This document shows positions 1 through 8,317 of a stretch of DNA of 64,000 nucleotides, piece by piece (the stretch's first letter is position 1; each line of letters opens with the position of its first letter). A program made the translations under genes and the position numbers. The DNA comes from Cryobacterium psychrophilum (lineage in GTDB: Bacteria; Actinomycetota; Actinomycetes; Actinomycetales; Microbacteriaceae): positions 558,001-622,000 of the forward strand of contig NZ_SODI01000001.1 of NCBI RefSeq assembly GCF_004365915.1, in the 5' to 3' direction. The notes beneath the pieces are model-generated. The model was not told where the DNA came from. It saw only the letters and a program-made list of their open reading frames with translations, and made no database searches.

Positions 1-2
1 GT

Positions 3-1259
3 CCGAGCACGGTCAGTGCCCTATTGCACTCGGCCGCGATGGTGGCGATGGGCGGCTACTTACTGCTCCGCGTGGCGCCGCTGCTTCAGACGACGAGTTG
101 GGCGGGCCTGACCGTGGCGTGGATCGGAGCGCTCACCGCACTCTTGCTCGGAGCGGTTGCGGTGGCGCAACGCGACCTCAAGCAGCTACTCGCGGCATCG
201 ACCGCGGCCCAGATGGGTTTCGTCGTGCTCGCCGCAGGGGTCGGATCGATCGCGGGCGGTGCGGGCTATCTCGTTGCACACGCATCCACCAAGGCGCTGT
301 TGTTTCTCGTCGCCGGCGCCTGGCTCGCCGCGCTCGGCACAAAAGCGCTGTTCGCCCTTCGTGGTGCCGCGCGCCGCTGGCCGCTCGTCGGCGCCCTGTT
401 CTCCGTGGGGTTACTCTCCCTCGCCGGTATCGCGCCGCTGTCGCTCTGGGCGCTCAAAGACGAACTGCTCGCCGTCGCCCTGGAGACGAGCCCCGTGCTC
501 TACACCGTCGGCCTCACCGCGGCGGCACTCTCCGCAATCTACTCCGGCAAGGTGCTCTTCATCGTCTGGGGAAGAGCGGATGCCGCGACCGAAGCGGGGT
601 ACGACGCCGAACAGCCCGGCACGCGGCACATCGGTCGGTGGGAACGCATCCCGCTCATCGTGCTCGCGGCCGGCGCGGCACTGCTCGGAATCCTGGCGTT
701 GCCCCCGGTGAGCGAGCCGCTGAAGGCGATGCTGGGAGAGACCGGCACCGCGGCGCCGGGCATGTTCGAGCTCGCCGGTTCGGCCGCGCTCGCGCTCGCT
801 ATGCTCGCCCTCGTCGCATTCGGACTCCGACGAGGTCTGCCGCAACCAGCCTGGGCGGCGAACTGGCTGGGTCTCGAGAAGGCCATCCATCTCCTCGTCG
901 TGCGTCCGACGCTCGCACTCAGCGAGTTGCTCGCGAGATTCGACGATGGCATCCTCGACCGCAACCTGCATCGGCTGGCGCGCGCCGGCGCTGGCGGCGC
1001 ACGTCGGCTCGGGTGGTTCGACGACGCCCGGCTCGACGCCACTGTCGAGGCGACGGCGCGAGCGGGCACACTCGCGGGCTCGCGCGCGGCGCGCGCCGAC
1101 ATCCGGGGCATCGATGGTGCCGTCGAGGGCCTCGCCCGCCAGCTGGGACGCCTCGGCACGCTGGCGAGGCGCCCCCAGACCGGCCGGATCCACCAGTACT
1201 ACGCCCAGATCGCGATCGCCTTGGCGGCCGTCTTCGTCCTGATCCTTCTCGTGAGGTAA
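3..1259 (+). CDS. nuoL: NADH-quinone oxidoreductase subunit L, 3' part (cut by window edge)
   Basis: This is a membrane subunit of respiratory complex I, an antiporter-like proton-pumping subunit of the ND5/NuoL family. The frame is open from the first bases of the window and already reads PSTVSALLHSAAM, a signature of the NuoL core, so the true start lies upstream. About 418 residues are visible. There are multiple hydrophobic helices with buried lysines (for example HASTKALLF and LWALKDELL near residues 95 and 145). A long amphipathic C-terminal stretch (about 290-390) is followed by a last membrane helix, as expected for the NuoL lateral helix. nuoM starts 3 bases after the stop, so the genes are almost certainly cotranscribed. 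An Mrp or hydrogenase-4 antiporter subunit is the alternative; the L-M-N gene order argues for Nuo. Confidence 0.93.
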   Translation, partial: PSTVSALLHSAAMVAMGGYLLLRVAPLLQTTSWAGLTVAWIGALTALLLGAVAVAQRDLKQLLAASTAAQMGFVVLAAGVGSIAGGAGYLVAHASTKALLFLVAGAWLAALGTKALFALRGAARRWPLVGALFSVGLLSLAGIAPLSLWALKDELLAVALETSPVLYTVGLTAAALSAIYSGKVLFIVWGRADAATEAGYDAEQPGTRHIGRWERIPLIVLAAGAALLGILALPPVSEPLKAMLGETGTAAPGMFELAGSAALALAMLALVAFGLRRGLPQPAWAANWLGLEKAIHLLVVRPTLALSELLARFDDGILDRNLHRLARAGAGGARRLGWFDDARLDATVEATARAGTLAGSRAARADIRGIDGAVEGLARQLGRLGTLARRPQTGRIHQYYAQIAIALAAVFVLILLVR

Positions 1260-1262
1260 CCC

Positions 1263-2753
1263 ATGCTCAGCCTTGTTGTTTTCCTCCCCGTGCTCGCCGC
1301 GATCGTGCTCGCGGCCATGCCTCGCATCGCGGATGCCGCTGCCCGCTGGATCTGGCTTGTCGTCACGCTCCTCGACCTCGCCCTCGTGGTCGGCCTGTGG
1401 CTGGCCTACCGAGATCCCGGTGCGGGAAGCCTGGCCTTCGAGGAGCAGCTGCCGTGGATCCCGAACGTCGGCAGCAGCTATCACCTCGGCCTCGACGGCC
1501 TGTCGCTGCCGCTGGTCGCGCTCACCGCGCTCATCTTCGTCGTCTGCGCCGTCTTCGCGCTCCGCGACACTGACCGGCCCCGCTCGCAGGCTGCCCTCTT
1601 CCTCTTCCTCCAGACGTCGAGCCTCGGTGTCTTCGCGGCGCAGGACCTCATCCTCTTCTTCGTCTTTTTTGACCTCTCGATCGTCGGCATGTACTTCGTG
1701 ATCGCCGGTTGGGGGCACGGCCGAGCGTCCCGATCGGCGCTGAAGTTCTTCCTCTACACTTTCCTTGGCTCGCTCGTGCTGCTCGTCGGGTTCATCGGCC
1801 TCTACCTGGGTTCGGCTGCGAAAACCTTCGACATGGCCCTGCTCGCGGCATCCCCTCCCTTCGCAGACGACCCGGTCATCGGCGGTCTCGTGCTCGCCGC
1901 CGTCTTCATCGGACTCGCGATCAAGACGCCAACTTTCCCGTTCCATACCTGGCTGCCGCCCGCCCACACGGATGCTCCGGCGATCGGTTCGGTCGTGCTG
2001 GCGAGCATCATGCTCAAGATGGGCACCTACGGTTTCGTGCGCATTGCCATGCCCATGCTGCCGGACGCCTGGCGAGACTGGGCGTGGCTCATCGTCGTGA
2101 TCGGCATCATCTCTGTGCTCTACGGAGCACTCGTCGCGCTCGCCCAGACCGACGTCAAACGGATGATCGCCTACACCTCGGTCAATCACATGGGCTATGT
2201 GATTGTCGCGGTCGGCGCAGCGGGCGTCGTCAGCGACAGCGCAGCTCAGGCGAGGGAGGTCGCGATCACCGGCGCCGTCGTGCAAATGGTCAGCCACGGG
2301 CTGATCACCGGCGCCCTCTTTCTCCTCGCGGGGGTGCTCTATGACCGCAAGGGCAGCTACGACATCAACTCCTACGGCGGACTCGCGGCTCCGGCGCCTC
2401 GCTACGCCGCCTTCTTCGGCGTCGCTGCGTTCGCCTCCCTGGGGCTGCCCGGTTTCAGCGGTTTCATCGCCGAGTTCCAGATCTTCGCGGGCAGCATCGG
2501 ACCCGTTCCCTGGACCGTGCTCGCCCTCCCGGGCATCTTGATCACGGCCGCGCTGTTCCTGCGAGCCCTGCAGCGAATACTCACGGGCGAGACACGGGGA
2601 CTGTCTCGTGGGTTCCGCGACCTCGACCGAAGGGAGATCCTGGCGATCGCGCCGCTGCTGCTGCTGGCCGTGGTCATCGGGGTCGTGCCGCGTTTTCTGC
2701 TGAATGTCATCGAGCCCGCGGCATCCGTCGTCGTCGACCTCGTCAGCCGGTAG
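1263..2753 (+). CDS. nuoM: NADH-quinone oxidoreductase subunit M
   Basis: Proton-translocating membrane subunit of complex I, 496 residues, the normal NuoM length. About 14 hydrophobic segments can be counted. The conserved family stretches are visible: an FFVFFDLSIVGMYF-like helix near residue 130, IKTPTFPFHTWLPPAHTDAP near 220 (the proton-channel helix with its invariant Lys and the HTWLP motif), and KRMIAYTSVNHMGY near 300. The ATG is 3 bases after the nuoL stop. nuoN starts 7 bases after the nuoM stop. The tight spacing indicates translational coupling within the nuo operon. Confidence 0.96.
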   Translation: MLSLVVFLPVLAAIVLAAMPRIADAAARWIWLVVTLLDLALVVGLWLAYRDPGAGSLAFEEQLPWIPNVGSSYHLGLDGLSLPLVALTALIFVVCAVFALRDTDRPRSQAALFLFLQTSSLGVFAAQDLILFFVFFDLSIVGMYFVIAGWGHGRASRSALKFFLYTFLGSLVLLVGFIGLYLGSAAKTFDMALLAASPPFADDPVIGGLVLAAVFIGLAIKTPTFPFHTWLPPAHTDAPAIGSVVLASIMLKMGTYGFVRIAMPMLPDAWRDWAWLIVVIGIISVLYGALVALAQTDVKRMIAYTSVNHMGYVIVAVGAAGVVSDSAAQAREVAITGAVVQMVSHGLITGALFLLAGVLYDRKGSYDINSYGGLAAPAPRYAAFFGVAAFASLGLPGFSGFIAEFQIFAGSIGPVPWTVLALPGILITAALFLRALQRILTGETRGLSRGFRDLDRREILAIAPLLLLAVVIGVVPRFLLNVIEPAASVVVDLVSR

Positions 2754-2760
2754 CGCCTCC

Positions 2761-4191
2761 GTGAACATGCAACAAGATACCCTGGCGCTACTGCCGGAGA
2801 TCCTCGTGCTCGCGGGCGCCGTGATCGTGCTGCTGGCAGGGTCTTTCCTTCCCCGCGATCGGCAGGTGGTGACGCGATACCTCGCAATCGCCACCCTGCT
2901 GCTGGCAGCCGCGGCGGCAACGATCGGCATGACCTCCCCCGCAATGACGATCTTCGAGGGCGGCTTCGCGGTGGACGTCGCAACCGGGGCCGCGCGGATC
3001 CTCGTCCCGCTCGCCACGATCTTCGTACTCGTGCTGGGCGCCCCGGAACTCGGCCGGAGCGCCCGGGAGAGCGAGACGTACTCGCTCATGATGCTCGCCG
3101 CGCTCGGTGCGATCGCGATGGCGGGAGCCAACGATCTTCTGGTGCTCGCCGCAGGCTATCTGCTCGCGAGCATCCCGCTCTATGCCCTGGTCGGAATGAG
3201 CAGGTCGCCCGGCGCGGCCGAGGCCGCCCTCAAGACCTACCTGATCGGCGCGCTCATGGGCATCGCGCTGCTGCTCGGCGTCACGATCCTGTATGGGATC
3301 GGCGGGAGCACCTCCTATTCCGAACTCCGGTCAACGCTCAGCGGTGCGCCGCCCGCGGCGGTCCTCGCCGGAATCCTTGGGGTCGTAGCCGGGCTCATGT
3401 TCAAGGCGGGCGGGGTGCCCGGCCACTTCTGGGTGCCCGACGCGACGCAGGCATCCGGTACCGCGGTCGCGGCCTTCCTCACGACGATTCCCAAGGTGGG
3501 TGCGCTCGTCGCCGCGTATCGCTTCTTCGAGCTGCTTCCCGGCGGGTCTGATCCAGGCGCTGTCGACGGGCCCCTGCTCGTCGCCATCCTCGCCACGGCG
3601 AGCATGACCCTCGGCAATCTGGCGGCCTTCTGGCAGACCGACGTTCGGCGGCTTCTGGGTTGGTCCACGGTGAGTCAGGTGGGCTATCTACTACTGCCCG
3701 TCGCCGTTGCGGGCAATGCAAATCTTGCCCTGCCCTCTCTGCTGCTCTACCTCGCCGGCTACACGGCGTCGAACATCACCGCCTTCGCGGTCGTCGCCGC
3801 ACTGCCCACGCGCCGCAGGATCGAGGACTACCGCGGGGCCGCGACAGCGCACCCGTGGCTCGCTGGAGCTCTCGTCGTGAGCCTGCTCGGACTCGTCGGC
3901 ACCCCGCCGACCGCGGTGTTCGTCGGCAAGCTCACCACCTTCACCGCGGCGTGGGACGGCGGCCTCGCCTGGCTCGTCGTCGTGGCAGCGATCAACACCG
4001 TCGCGAGCCTGTTCTACTACCTCCGCTGGCTCGCACCGATGTTCGCGCGAGGCAAGGCGGATGTTGCCGCATCTGCGCCCGCGCAGCCATCTGCTTCTCG
4101 GGCCGCTATCGTTGGCGCCATTGCAGTGCTCATCATCGGAATCGCCGCCGGTCCCGTGCTCACCGCGTTCGGTACGCCGCTCGCCGGATGA
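2761..4191 (+). CDS. nuoN: NADH-quinone oxidoreductase subunit N
   Basis: Third antiporter-like subunit of complex I, about 476 residues from the GTG at 2761 (VNMQQDTL). An ATG two codons later (2767) is an equally possible start. The open frame reaches back to 2704, but that part overlaps nuoM and is not protein-like. Visible family features are the KAGGVPGHFWVPDATQ stretch near residue 220 (the NuoN counterpart of the HTWLPDAH helix), WQTDVRRLLGWSTVSQVGYL near 290, and PPTAVFVGKLTTF near 385. It is the last gene of the nuo operon. The following 190 bases contain no gene and end at the palindrome bordering the A-B-C element, so nuoN marks the end of ordinary chromosomal sequence here. Confidence 0.95.
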   Translation: MNMQQDTLALLPEILVLAGAVIVLLAGSFLPRDRQVVTRYLAIATLLLAAAAATIGMTSPAMTIFEGGFAVDVATGAARILVPLATIFVLVLGAPELGRSARESETYSLMMLAALGAIAMAGANDLLVLAAGYLLASIPLYALVGMSRSPGAAEAALKTYLIGALMGIALLLGVTILYGIGGSTSYSELRSTLSGAPPAAVLAGILGVVAGLMFKAGGVPGHFWVPDATQASGTAVAAFLTTIPKVGALVAAYRFFELLPGGSDPGAVDGPLLVAILATASMTLGNLAAFWQTDVRRLLGWSTVSQVGYLLLPVAVAGNANLALPSLLLYLAGYTASNITAFAVVAALPTRRRIEDYRGAATAHPWLAGALVVSLLGLVGTPPTAVFVGKLTTFTAAWDGGLAWLVVVAAINTVASLFYYLRWLAPMFARGKADVAASAPAQPSASRAAIVGAIAVLIIGIAAGPVLTAFGTPLAG

Positions 4192-4383
4192 CCACAATAG
4201 TCACGCACCTTGTGACGTCAGCGATCACAGCATCAGGAAGCCGGACCGATCCTCCACTAATCTCGTGCGGGCAGGGCCATTGAGGGCGTCTGCTGATCGC
4301 CGATCCGCCGCTGAGGTCCGTGACGATTTGTGCTGGCGCACCGAGCTGCCACGACAATCCCCCAACGAAGACCTTATTACCTT

Positions 4384-4421
4384 CGAATCATCTGACGGGT
4401 TTATCACCGTCAGATGATTCG
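4384..4421. repeat. Perfect palindrome directly upstream of truncated gene A
   Basis: Two perfectly complementary 15-base arms (4384-4398 and 4407-4421) are separated by the 8-base loop gtttatca. The right arm ends on the base before the ATG at 4422. No T-run follows on either strand, so a simple terminator is unlikely. A longer but different palindrome occupies the same place in copy 2 (31311-31373). That suggests a target-site preference or an end structure of the element rather than chance. Confidence 0.85.
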
Positions 4422-4907
4422 ATGGCCCTAGTCCCGTCAAGCGATCACGCTCTAGCCCTGCTCGCGCTCGGGCTCGGCGCCGGCCTTCCCACCCGCGAGA
4501 TCCTCGAAGTGCGCACCGGCGACATCAGCTTCGACACCACCACCAGCGGAACCCCGACAGCTTCGGTCGTCGTCTGGCGCGGTCTCCCTCGAGTGGTTCC
4601 AGTGCTACCCGACTGGGTTCGCACCCTGCGGTCGGTGCACGACCAGCTCGGAGAGGACGCGTGGATGTTCTGCCCCGGCCGGACCGGCACCGGGGCCGGC
4701 TCCGGCCAGGTCACCAACTTCCTCACCCGGTCCCGCACCACTCTCGACGTTCGCCCGGCGCGGATGCGCGCGACTTGGCTCGTGCGTCACCTCGCCGGGG
4801 GAACCCCGGCCGATCAGCTGCTGCGCATCGCCGGGCTCAAGCACTACGCAGCCCTCGACAAACTCATCCAAATCCTGCCGGAACACCCTCCGGCAAAAGA
4901 TTTCTGA
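4422..4907 (+). pseudogene. Recombinase-like protein A, copy 1, lacking its N-terminal half
   Basis: The 161 residues after the ATG at 4422 align with the C-terminal half of the protein at 31382-32287: LALLALGLGAGLPTREILEV near residue 10, then RMRATWLVRHLAGGTPADQL near 115. The fold is that of the catalytic domain of tyrosine recombinases, but the catalytic set is missing. The box I Arg is replaced within the GAGL-x-REIL context, RHT is RAT, the GH motif is GL, and no nucleophilic Tyr is seen. About 140 N-terminal residues (the core-binding half) present in copy 2 are absent here. The truncation point coincides with the palindrome, so this is a deletion derivative. The open frame extends up to 4320, but that part shows no similarity to copy 2. 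Confidence 0.65.
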
Positions 4908-4916
4908 AAATCTTTT
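4895..4916. promoter_or_regulatory. Inverted repeat at the A/B gene junction
   Basis: Perfect 9-base arms AAAAGATTT (4895-4903) and AAATCTTTT (4908-4916) surround CTGA, which contains the stop codon of gene A. The same position in copy 2 (32254-32275) keeps an AT-rich hairpin with one mismatch. Conservation across diverged copies suggests a role, for example an attenuator or a protein-binding site between the two recombinase-like genes. The function is inferred only. Confidence 0.5.
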
Positions 4917-4980
4917 AAGTCCTCCTGACCAAGATATATGACATGGCGACCATCACCGTAAGGCGTGATTCGGTCGCACA

Positions 4981-6009
4981 TTGGCGGCATCGCGAGAATA
5001 CGCCGCACACGTACTGGACGTGGAAAACAACCGACTCATTAACATTGACCCCGCCGACCCCCAGACCGTCGATGCGCTGCGCGCGCTCGACCCGGAACTG
5101 CCCGACCGGCTGTGGAGCGTCATCACCGGGTACAGCCCGAACCGCACGAACTCCGACTGGGCGCGGGTGCGCCCTTTCGTCATCGAATGTGTCCTCCGGA
5201 TGAAACCCCGCAGCTTCTCCAACGCGCGCCGGCTCATGACGATGACCGCGTTGTATGTGAGCTGGGCGTGGGCGGTCACCGGATGCGAACTCAGCGGGAA
5301 GCGGGTGTTTTTCGACAACCTCGTGCATCGTTACCTCGCCACCAAGCTCAAGAAGCACTCCGCCATCTATCGCTTCGACACCGCGCGCCAGCTGTCCGCG
5401 ATTAGCGAGACCCTCACCGGGGAATCGACGACTCGCCTGCGCACTCCATACCAGAGCCCCCGGGTGGCGCCTCACTCCCCCGGCGAGGTGGCGGCCCTCT
5501 ACTCCTGGGCGAACACGCTCTCCACACCGTTGAAGCGGCAGAACGCGCGAGCACTCCTCGGCCTCGCCGGCGGCGCCGGCCTCACCGCCCAGGAGCTCAT
5601 GGAAGTTCAGGTCGAGGACATCGAGTTCGACACTGGACGCGTGTTCGTCAACGTCCACGGCGACCGCGCCCGCCGGGTGCCTGTCCGCGCCAACTGGGCG
5701 CGAACACTGACCAAGAGCGTCGGCGACCGCACCAGCGGGAACATGGTCAGCGGATACCGACTCGAGGAGTACCCGCCCAACGCCCTGCAACGATTCCTCT
5801 CCGACAACCCTTGCAGCCCGCGTCCCTCCGCGGCTCGTCTGCACTCCGGATGGGTCGTCACCCCGCTCGACGCTGGCCTGCCCCTCCAGATCCTGCTGGA
5901 GGTCACCGGGTTCACCTCTGTGCACTCGTTCCGGCACTATCTGAAGTACACCCGCAAGCACCGCTTCGACGACTACATCGGTCGCGTCATCGGCGAAGAG
6001 GTGGCCTGA
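4981..6009 (+). CDS. Recombinase-like protein B, copy 1
   Basis: A 342-residue protein from a TTG at 4981; the start is uncertain because no ATG lies early in frame. It is homologous to the interrupted gene at 32379-36059. The N-terminal half (about 20-150) resembles a SAM-like core-binding domain. The C-terminal half (about 170-340) has the tyrosine-recombinase fold: RALLGLAGGAGLTAQELMEV near 185, and an LLEVTGFTSVHSF segment in place of the LLGH helix. Catalytic residues are largely lost: the box I Arg is absent, box II reads ARLHSGW instead of xxRHTFA, and GH is GF. It is therefore probably a DNA-binding or structural partner rather than an active recombinase. Gene C begins 2 bases after its stop. 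Confidence 0.7.
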   Translation: MAASREYAAHVLDVENNRLINIDPADPQTVDALRALDPELPDRLWSVITGYSPNRTNSDWARVRPFVIECVLRMKPRSFSNARRLMTMTALYVSWAWAVTGCELSGKRVFFDNLVHRYLATKLKKHSAIYRFDTARQLSAISETLTGESTTRLRTPYQSPRVAPHSPGEVAALYSWANTLSTPLKRQNARALLGLAGGAGLTAQELMEVQVEDIEFDTGRVFVNVHGDRARRVPVRANWARTLTKSVGDRTSGNMVSGYRLEEYPPNALQRFLSDNPCSPRPSAARLHSGWVVTPLDAGLPLQILLEVTGFTSVHSFRHYLKYTRKHRFDDYIGRVIGEEVA

Positions 6010-6011
6010 CC

Positions 6012-7905
6012 ATGGCCATCGACATTGATTGCCTCGATGACACCGACAAGTACGGCGGGTTCAGCCAGAAGGAAGTCGACTCCCGCGGGCGGCTCGACCT
6101 GAAGTTCGTGGATGCTCAGGTGCGAGCGGCGTCCACCCGTGTGAAGAGCTCCGGCGTGCTGAGTCTCCTCGCCAGGTGGCACGAGGAGGACAATCCGATG
6201 CCCGGCGCCGGGGGGCGTCCGCGCATCATCGATGATCACGCCATCCTGGTCGGGCTGATGCTCTTGGCACAGGAACATTCCCCGCTTTTCATGCGCAACT
6301 TATCCTTGCTCTTCCAGTTCCGCCTCACCCCGGAATCAAGAACTCTGCTTGGCCTGCCCACACCCGGGGAGGAGCGGTCGGACGTGCGCAAGGAAAGCCA
6401 GCGGTGGGAGAAGAACACCAACAATGCCTACCACCGGTTCGCCGCGCTTATGGACCCCTATCCGATGAAGCGGTACTGGTCGCTCACCTTCACACAGGTT
6501 CAGGAGGTGCTCGACGCTCACGACGAGCAGCGAGCGGTGCACATGAAGAAGCGCCTCGACACCTTCACGAACGCCCTCCTGCTGATGACTTTCAACGAGC
6601 AGCCACGGCGGATTCGCCGCGCCTCGAAGAAAATCGATCTATCCCTCGACCAGACCTTTATCGCACCGGCAAACAAGAAGGGGTATTCCAAGAAGACGCT
6701 GGCGGAGAGGGTTCAGGCCGAGGCCGCGGGGTTCGAGTTCAGCCCACGATCGGGCCCGGTCGACCCCTTCGCCGGCTTCTACGCTAAGAACGACGATGAC
6801 GCCCGGCACGACTACGTACCGGGGAACCCGGGACATGACGAGCCCCGGCAAGGACTCCCGCGCCAAGAACATCGAACTCGTCTGGGGCTACACGGTCAAT
6901 ACATCGGTCCGCGTTGATTCCGAGAAACCCAGAAGCAGCCGATTTCCGAAACTCGCAATCGCTGCCACCCTCAGCCTTCCAAACGTCGGGGTGTCGGAAG
7001 AAGCCGTCAGTGTTCTGAGATTCGCTCTGGACACCGAGTTGGAACCCGGCATCGTCTCCGCGGACAAACAGTACTTCGCGAACGCGACCGTCGAGCGCCT
7101 GCACCAGCCTGTAGCAGACCTCGGCTACCTCCCATCTACCGAGTACCGGACCGACAAACATGGGGTGCAAGGAGGCAAGGCCGGCGCCCTCTACATCGAA
7201 GGCGACGTGTACTGCCCGGGAACACCCGAGCACGTTCAAGACACCACTAAGGACTTCATTGCCGGGGAGATCGACAACGTCACCTTCCAGCAGCGCATCG
7301 GAGAACGCAGAGCGTTCGTATTGCGCAACAAGGAGAAGCCCGACGCCAAAGGCCGCACACCGAAGATGTGCCCGGCTCTGGGAAACAGCCCCACCGTGAC
7401 CTGCCCGATCCGGGAACTCTCCAAAAAGGCCGCCGACAAACCGCGGCCAGAAGTGGAACCCGAAGACGCGCCCGACTTTCCCGACGAGATCTGCCGGCAG
7501 CACTCCGTGACCTTCAACGAAAGCGACAACCTCCGGCAGAAGCAGGCCTTCACCTACCAGAGCAAGGAATGGGAAGAATTCCACACCCACGCCCGCCAGT
7601 CGATCGAGTCCCTCCACGAGAGATTCAAAGACCCCGGCACCGAACAGATGGAACTCTCCGGACGCCGCCGCGTGCGCGGCTTCGCCGCCGCCCAACTCTT
7701 CATCACCATCCTGCTGGTCAACTACAACCTGCGAAAAATCGTCTCGTTCCTGTGGGAAGAAGAGCACGGCTCCCCCGCGCCCGAGAACCCGATCATGCGA
7801 CGCAGAGATCGCATCTGGGACAACCCCTACACGAAGACGCTCGCTCGCGAGTCCGCCATCGAGCTCCAACGCCTCGGCAGACTCATCAGTCCGCTGCGGA
7901 CCTAA
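6012..7905 (+). pseudogene. DDE-transposase-like protein C, copy 1, frameshifted
   Basis: The intact homologue is the 639-residue protein at 36056-37975. Here the frame starting with ATG 6012 runs in homology to about 6835, and the rest (from about 6838 to 7905) continues in the +1-shifted frame. One base gained or two lost near 6835-6845 explains it. Both parts keep the expected motifs: LSLDQTF (first Asp), SADKQYF (second Asp), and ARQSIESLHE (Glu), with cysteine motifs YCPG, MCPAL, TCPIRE and EICRQH between them. The C-terminal RRRVRGFAAAQLF...NYNLRKI segment is typical of IS4/IS1182-like transposase tails. No slippery heptamer was seen at the junction, so a decayed gene is more likely than programmed frameshifting. 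Confidence 0.7.
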
Positions 7906-8064
7906 ACCGGCACCGGCGACCCCGACACCGCCCGAGAGGGCACCCCCCACCGCACAGCGAACAATCCGACGCGCCCCGAAACGGGCGCCATCGTCATTTA
8001 ACGATCAATGTCGCCGAAAATCGCACCGACCAGGGCCCTCCAGCCCTGAACCACCGCCGAAACC

Positions 8065-8104
8065 ACGAAACGCTCCTGAGTTTCCTCAGGAGCGTTTCGT
8101 TTTT
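8065..8104 (+). terminator. Rho-independent terminator after gene C, copy 1
   Basis: A perfect 16-base stem (8065-8080 with 8085-8100), loop tttc, then a T-run to 8104. The core of the stem, CGCTCCTGAG, is identical to the terminator of copy 2 at 38127-38165 although the flanking bases differ. This makes it a conserved part of the element. Confidence 0.9.
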
Positions 8105-8105
8105 C

Positions 8106-8170
8106 GGCTGTTCTTTCAACAGTACTTAGAACAGCCCTTGCGGTGGGCTGATCGCGAAACCCGCGAGGGC
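8106..8170. repeat. Two overlapping hairpins at the right end of copy 1
   Basis: Hairpin 1 pairs ggctgttct (8106-8114) with agaacagcc (8128-8136). Hairpin 2 pairs gcccttgcgg (8134-8143) with ccgcgagggc (8161-8170), with one mismatch. The right arm of the first overlaps the left arm of the second, so only one can form at a time. The same overlapping arrangement exists at 38175-38239 with different sequence, and ggtgggctg is shared in the second loop. It is probably the terminal recognition structure of the element. Confidence 0.55.
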
Positions 8171-8317
8171 GCGGATCGTAAGTGACTGCGGAACTTGTTT
8201 TCCTCCGCTGTCCTTCCTCTTTTTCTCCATCTGGTCCACGGGCTGATCTGTGACGTCCTCGAATCGGATGGAACCGGGCATCGGTCTCATTGTTCACATT
8301 CGCGTGAAATCGTCCCG

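Larger units (their letters stand above)
4384..8215 (+). mobile_element. A-B-C element, copy 1 (decayed)
   Basis: Three genes in the same order as at 31311-38285: a recombinase-like A (5'-truncated here), a recombinase-like B, and a large DDE-like C (frameshifted here). The two copies are clearly related at protein level but well diverged. Shared non-coding landmarks define the unit. These are a palindrome next to gene A, an inverted repeat at the A/B junction, a short conserved block after C (7958-7980, matching 38028-38050), the strong terminator at 8065-8104, and two overlapping hairpins up to about 8170. The right limit is placed where both copies read ttttcctccgc (about 8200-8215). The left limit is uncertain because gene A has lost its 5' end. 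I do not recognise a named transposon family with this gene set. Confidence 0.6.

Noticed and set aside
411..3131. 906-residue open frame on the minus strand opposite nuoL/nuoM/nuoN
   Set aside because: Highly charged, Asp/Arg/Glu-rich random translation with no domain; the opposite strand holds clear complex I genes. It is a GC-rich shadow.
1..4191. Mrp antiporter or hydrogenase-4/formate hydrogenlyase membrane subunits
   Set aside because: Gene order L-M-N with normal Nuo lengths and the NuoN-specific pattern favour complex I.
6012..7905. Programmed frameshift in gene C of copy 1
   Set aside because: No slippery heptamer or stimulating structure seen, and copy 2 is in one frame; treated as decay.
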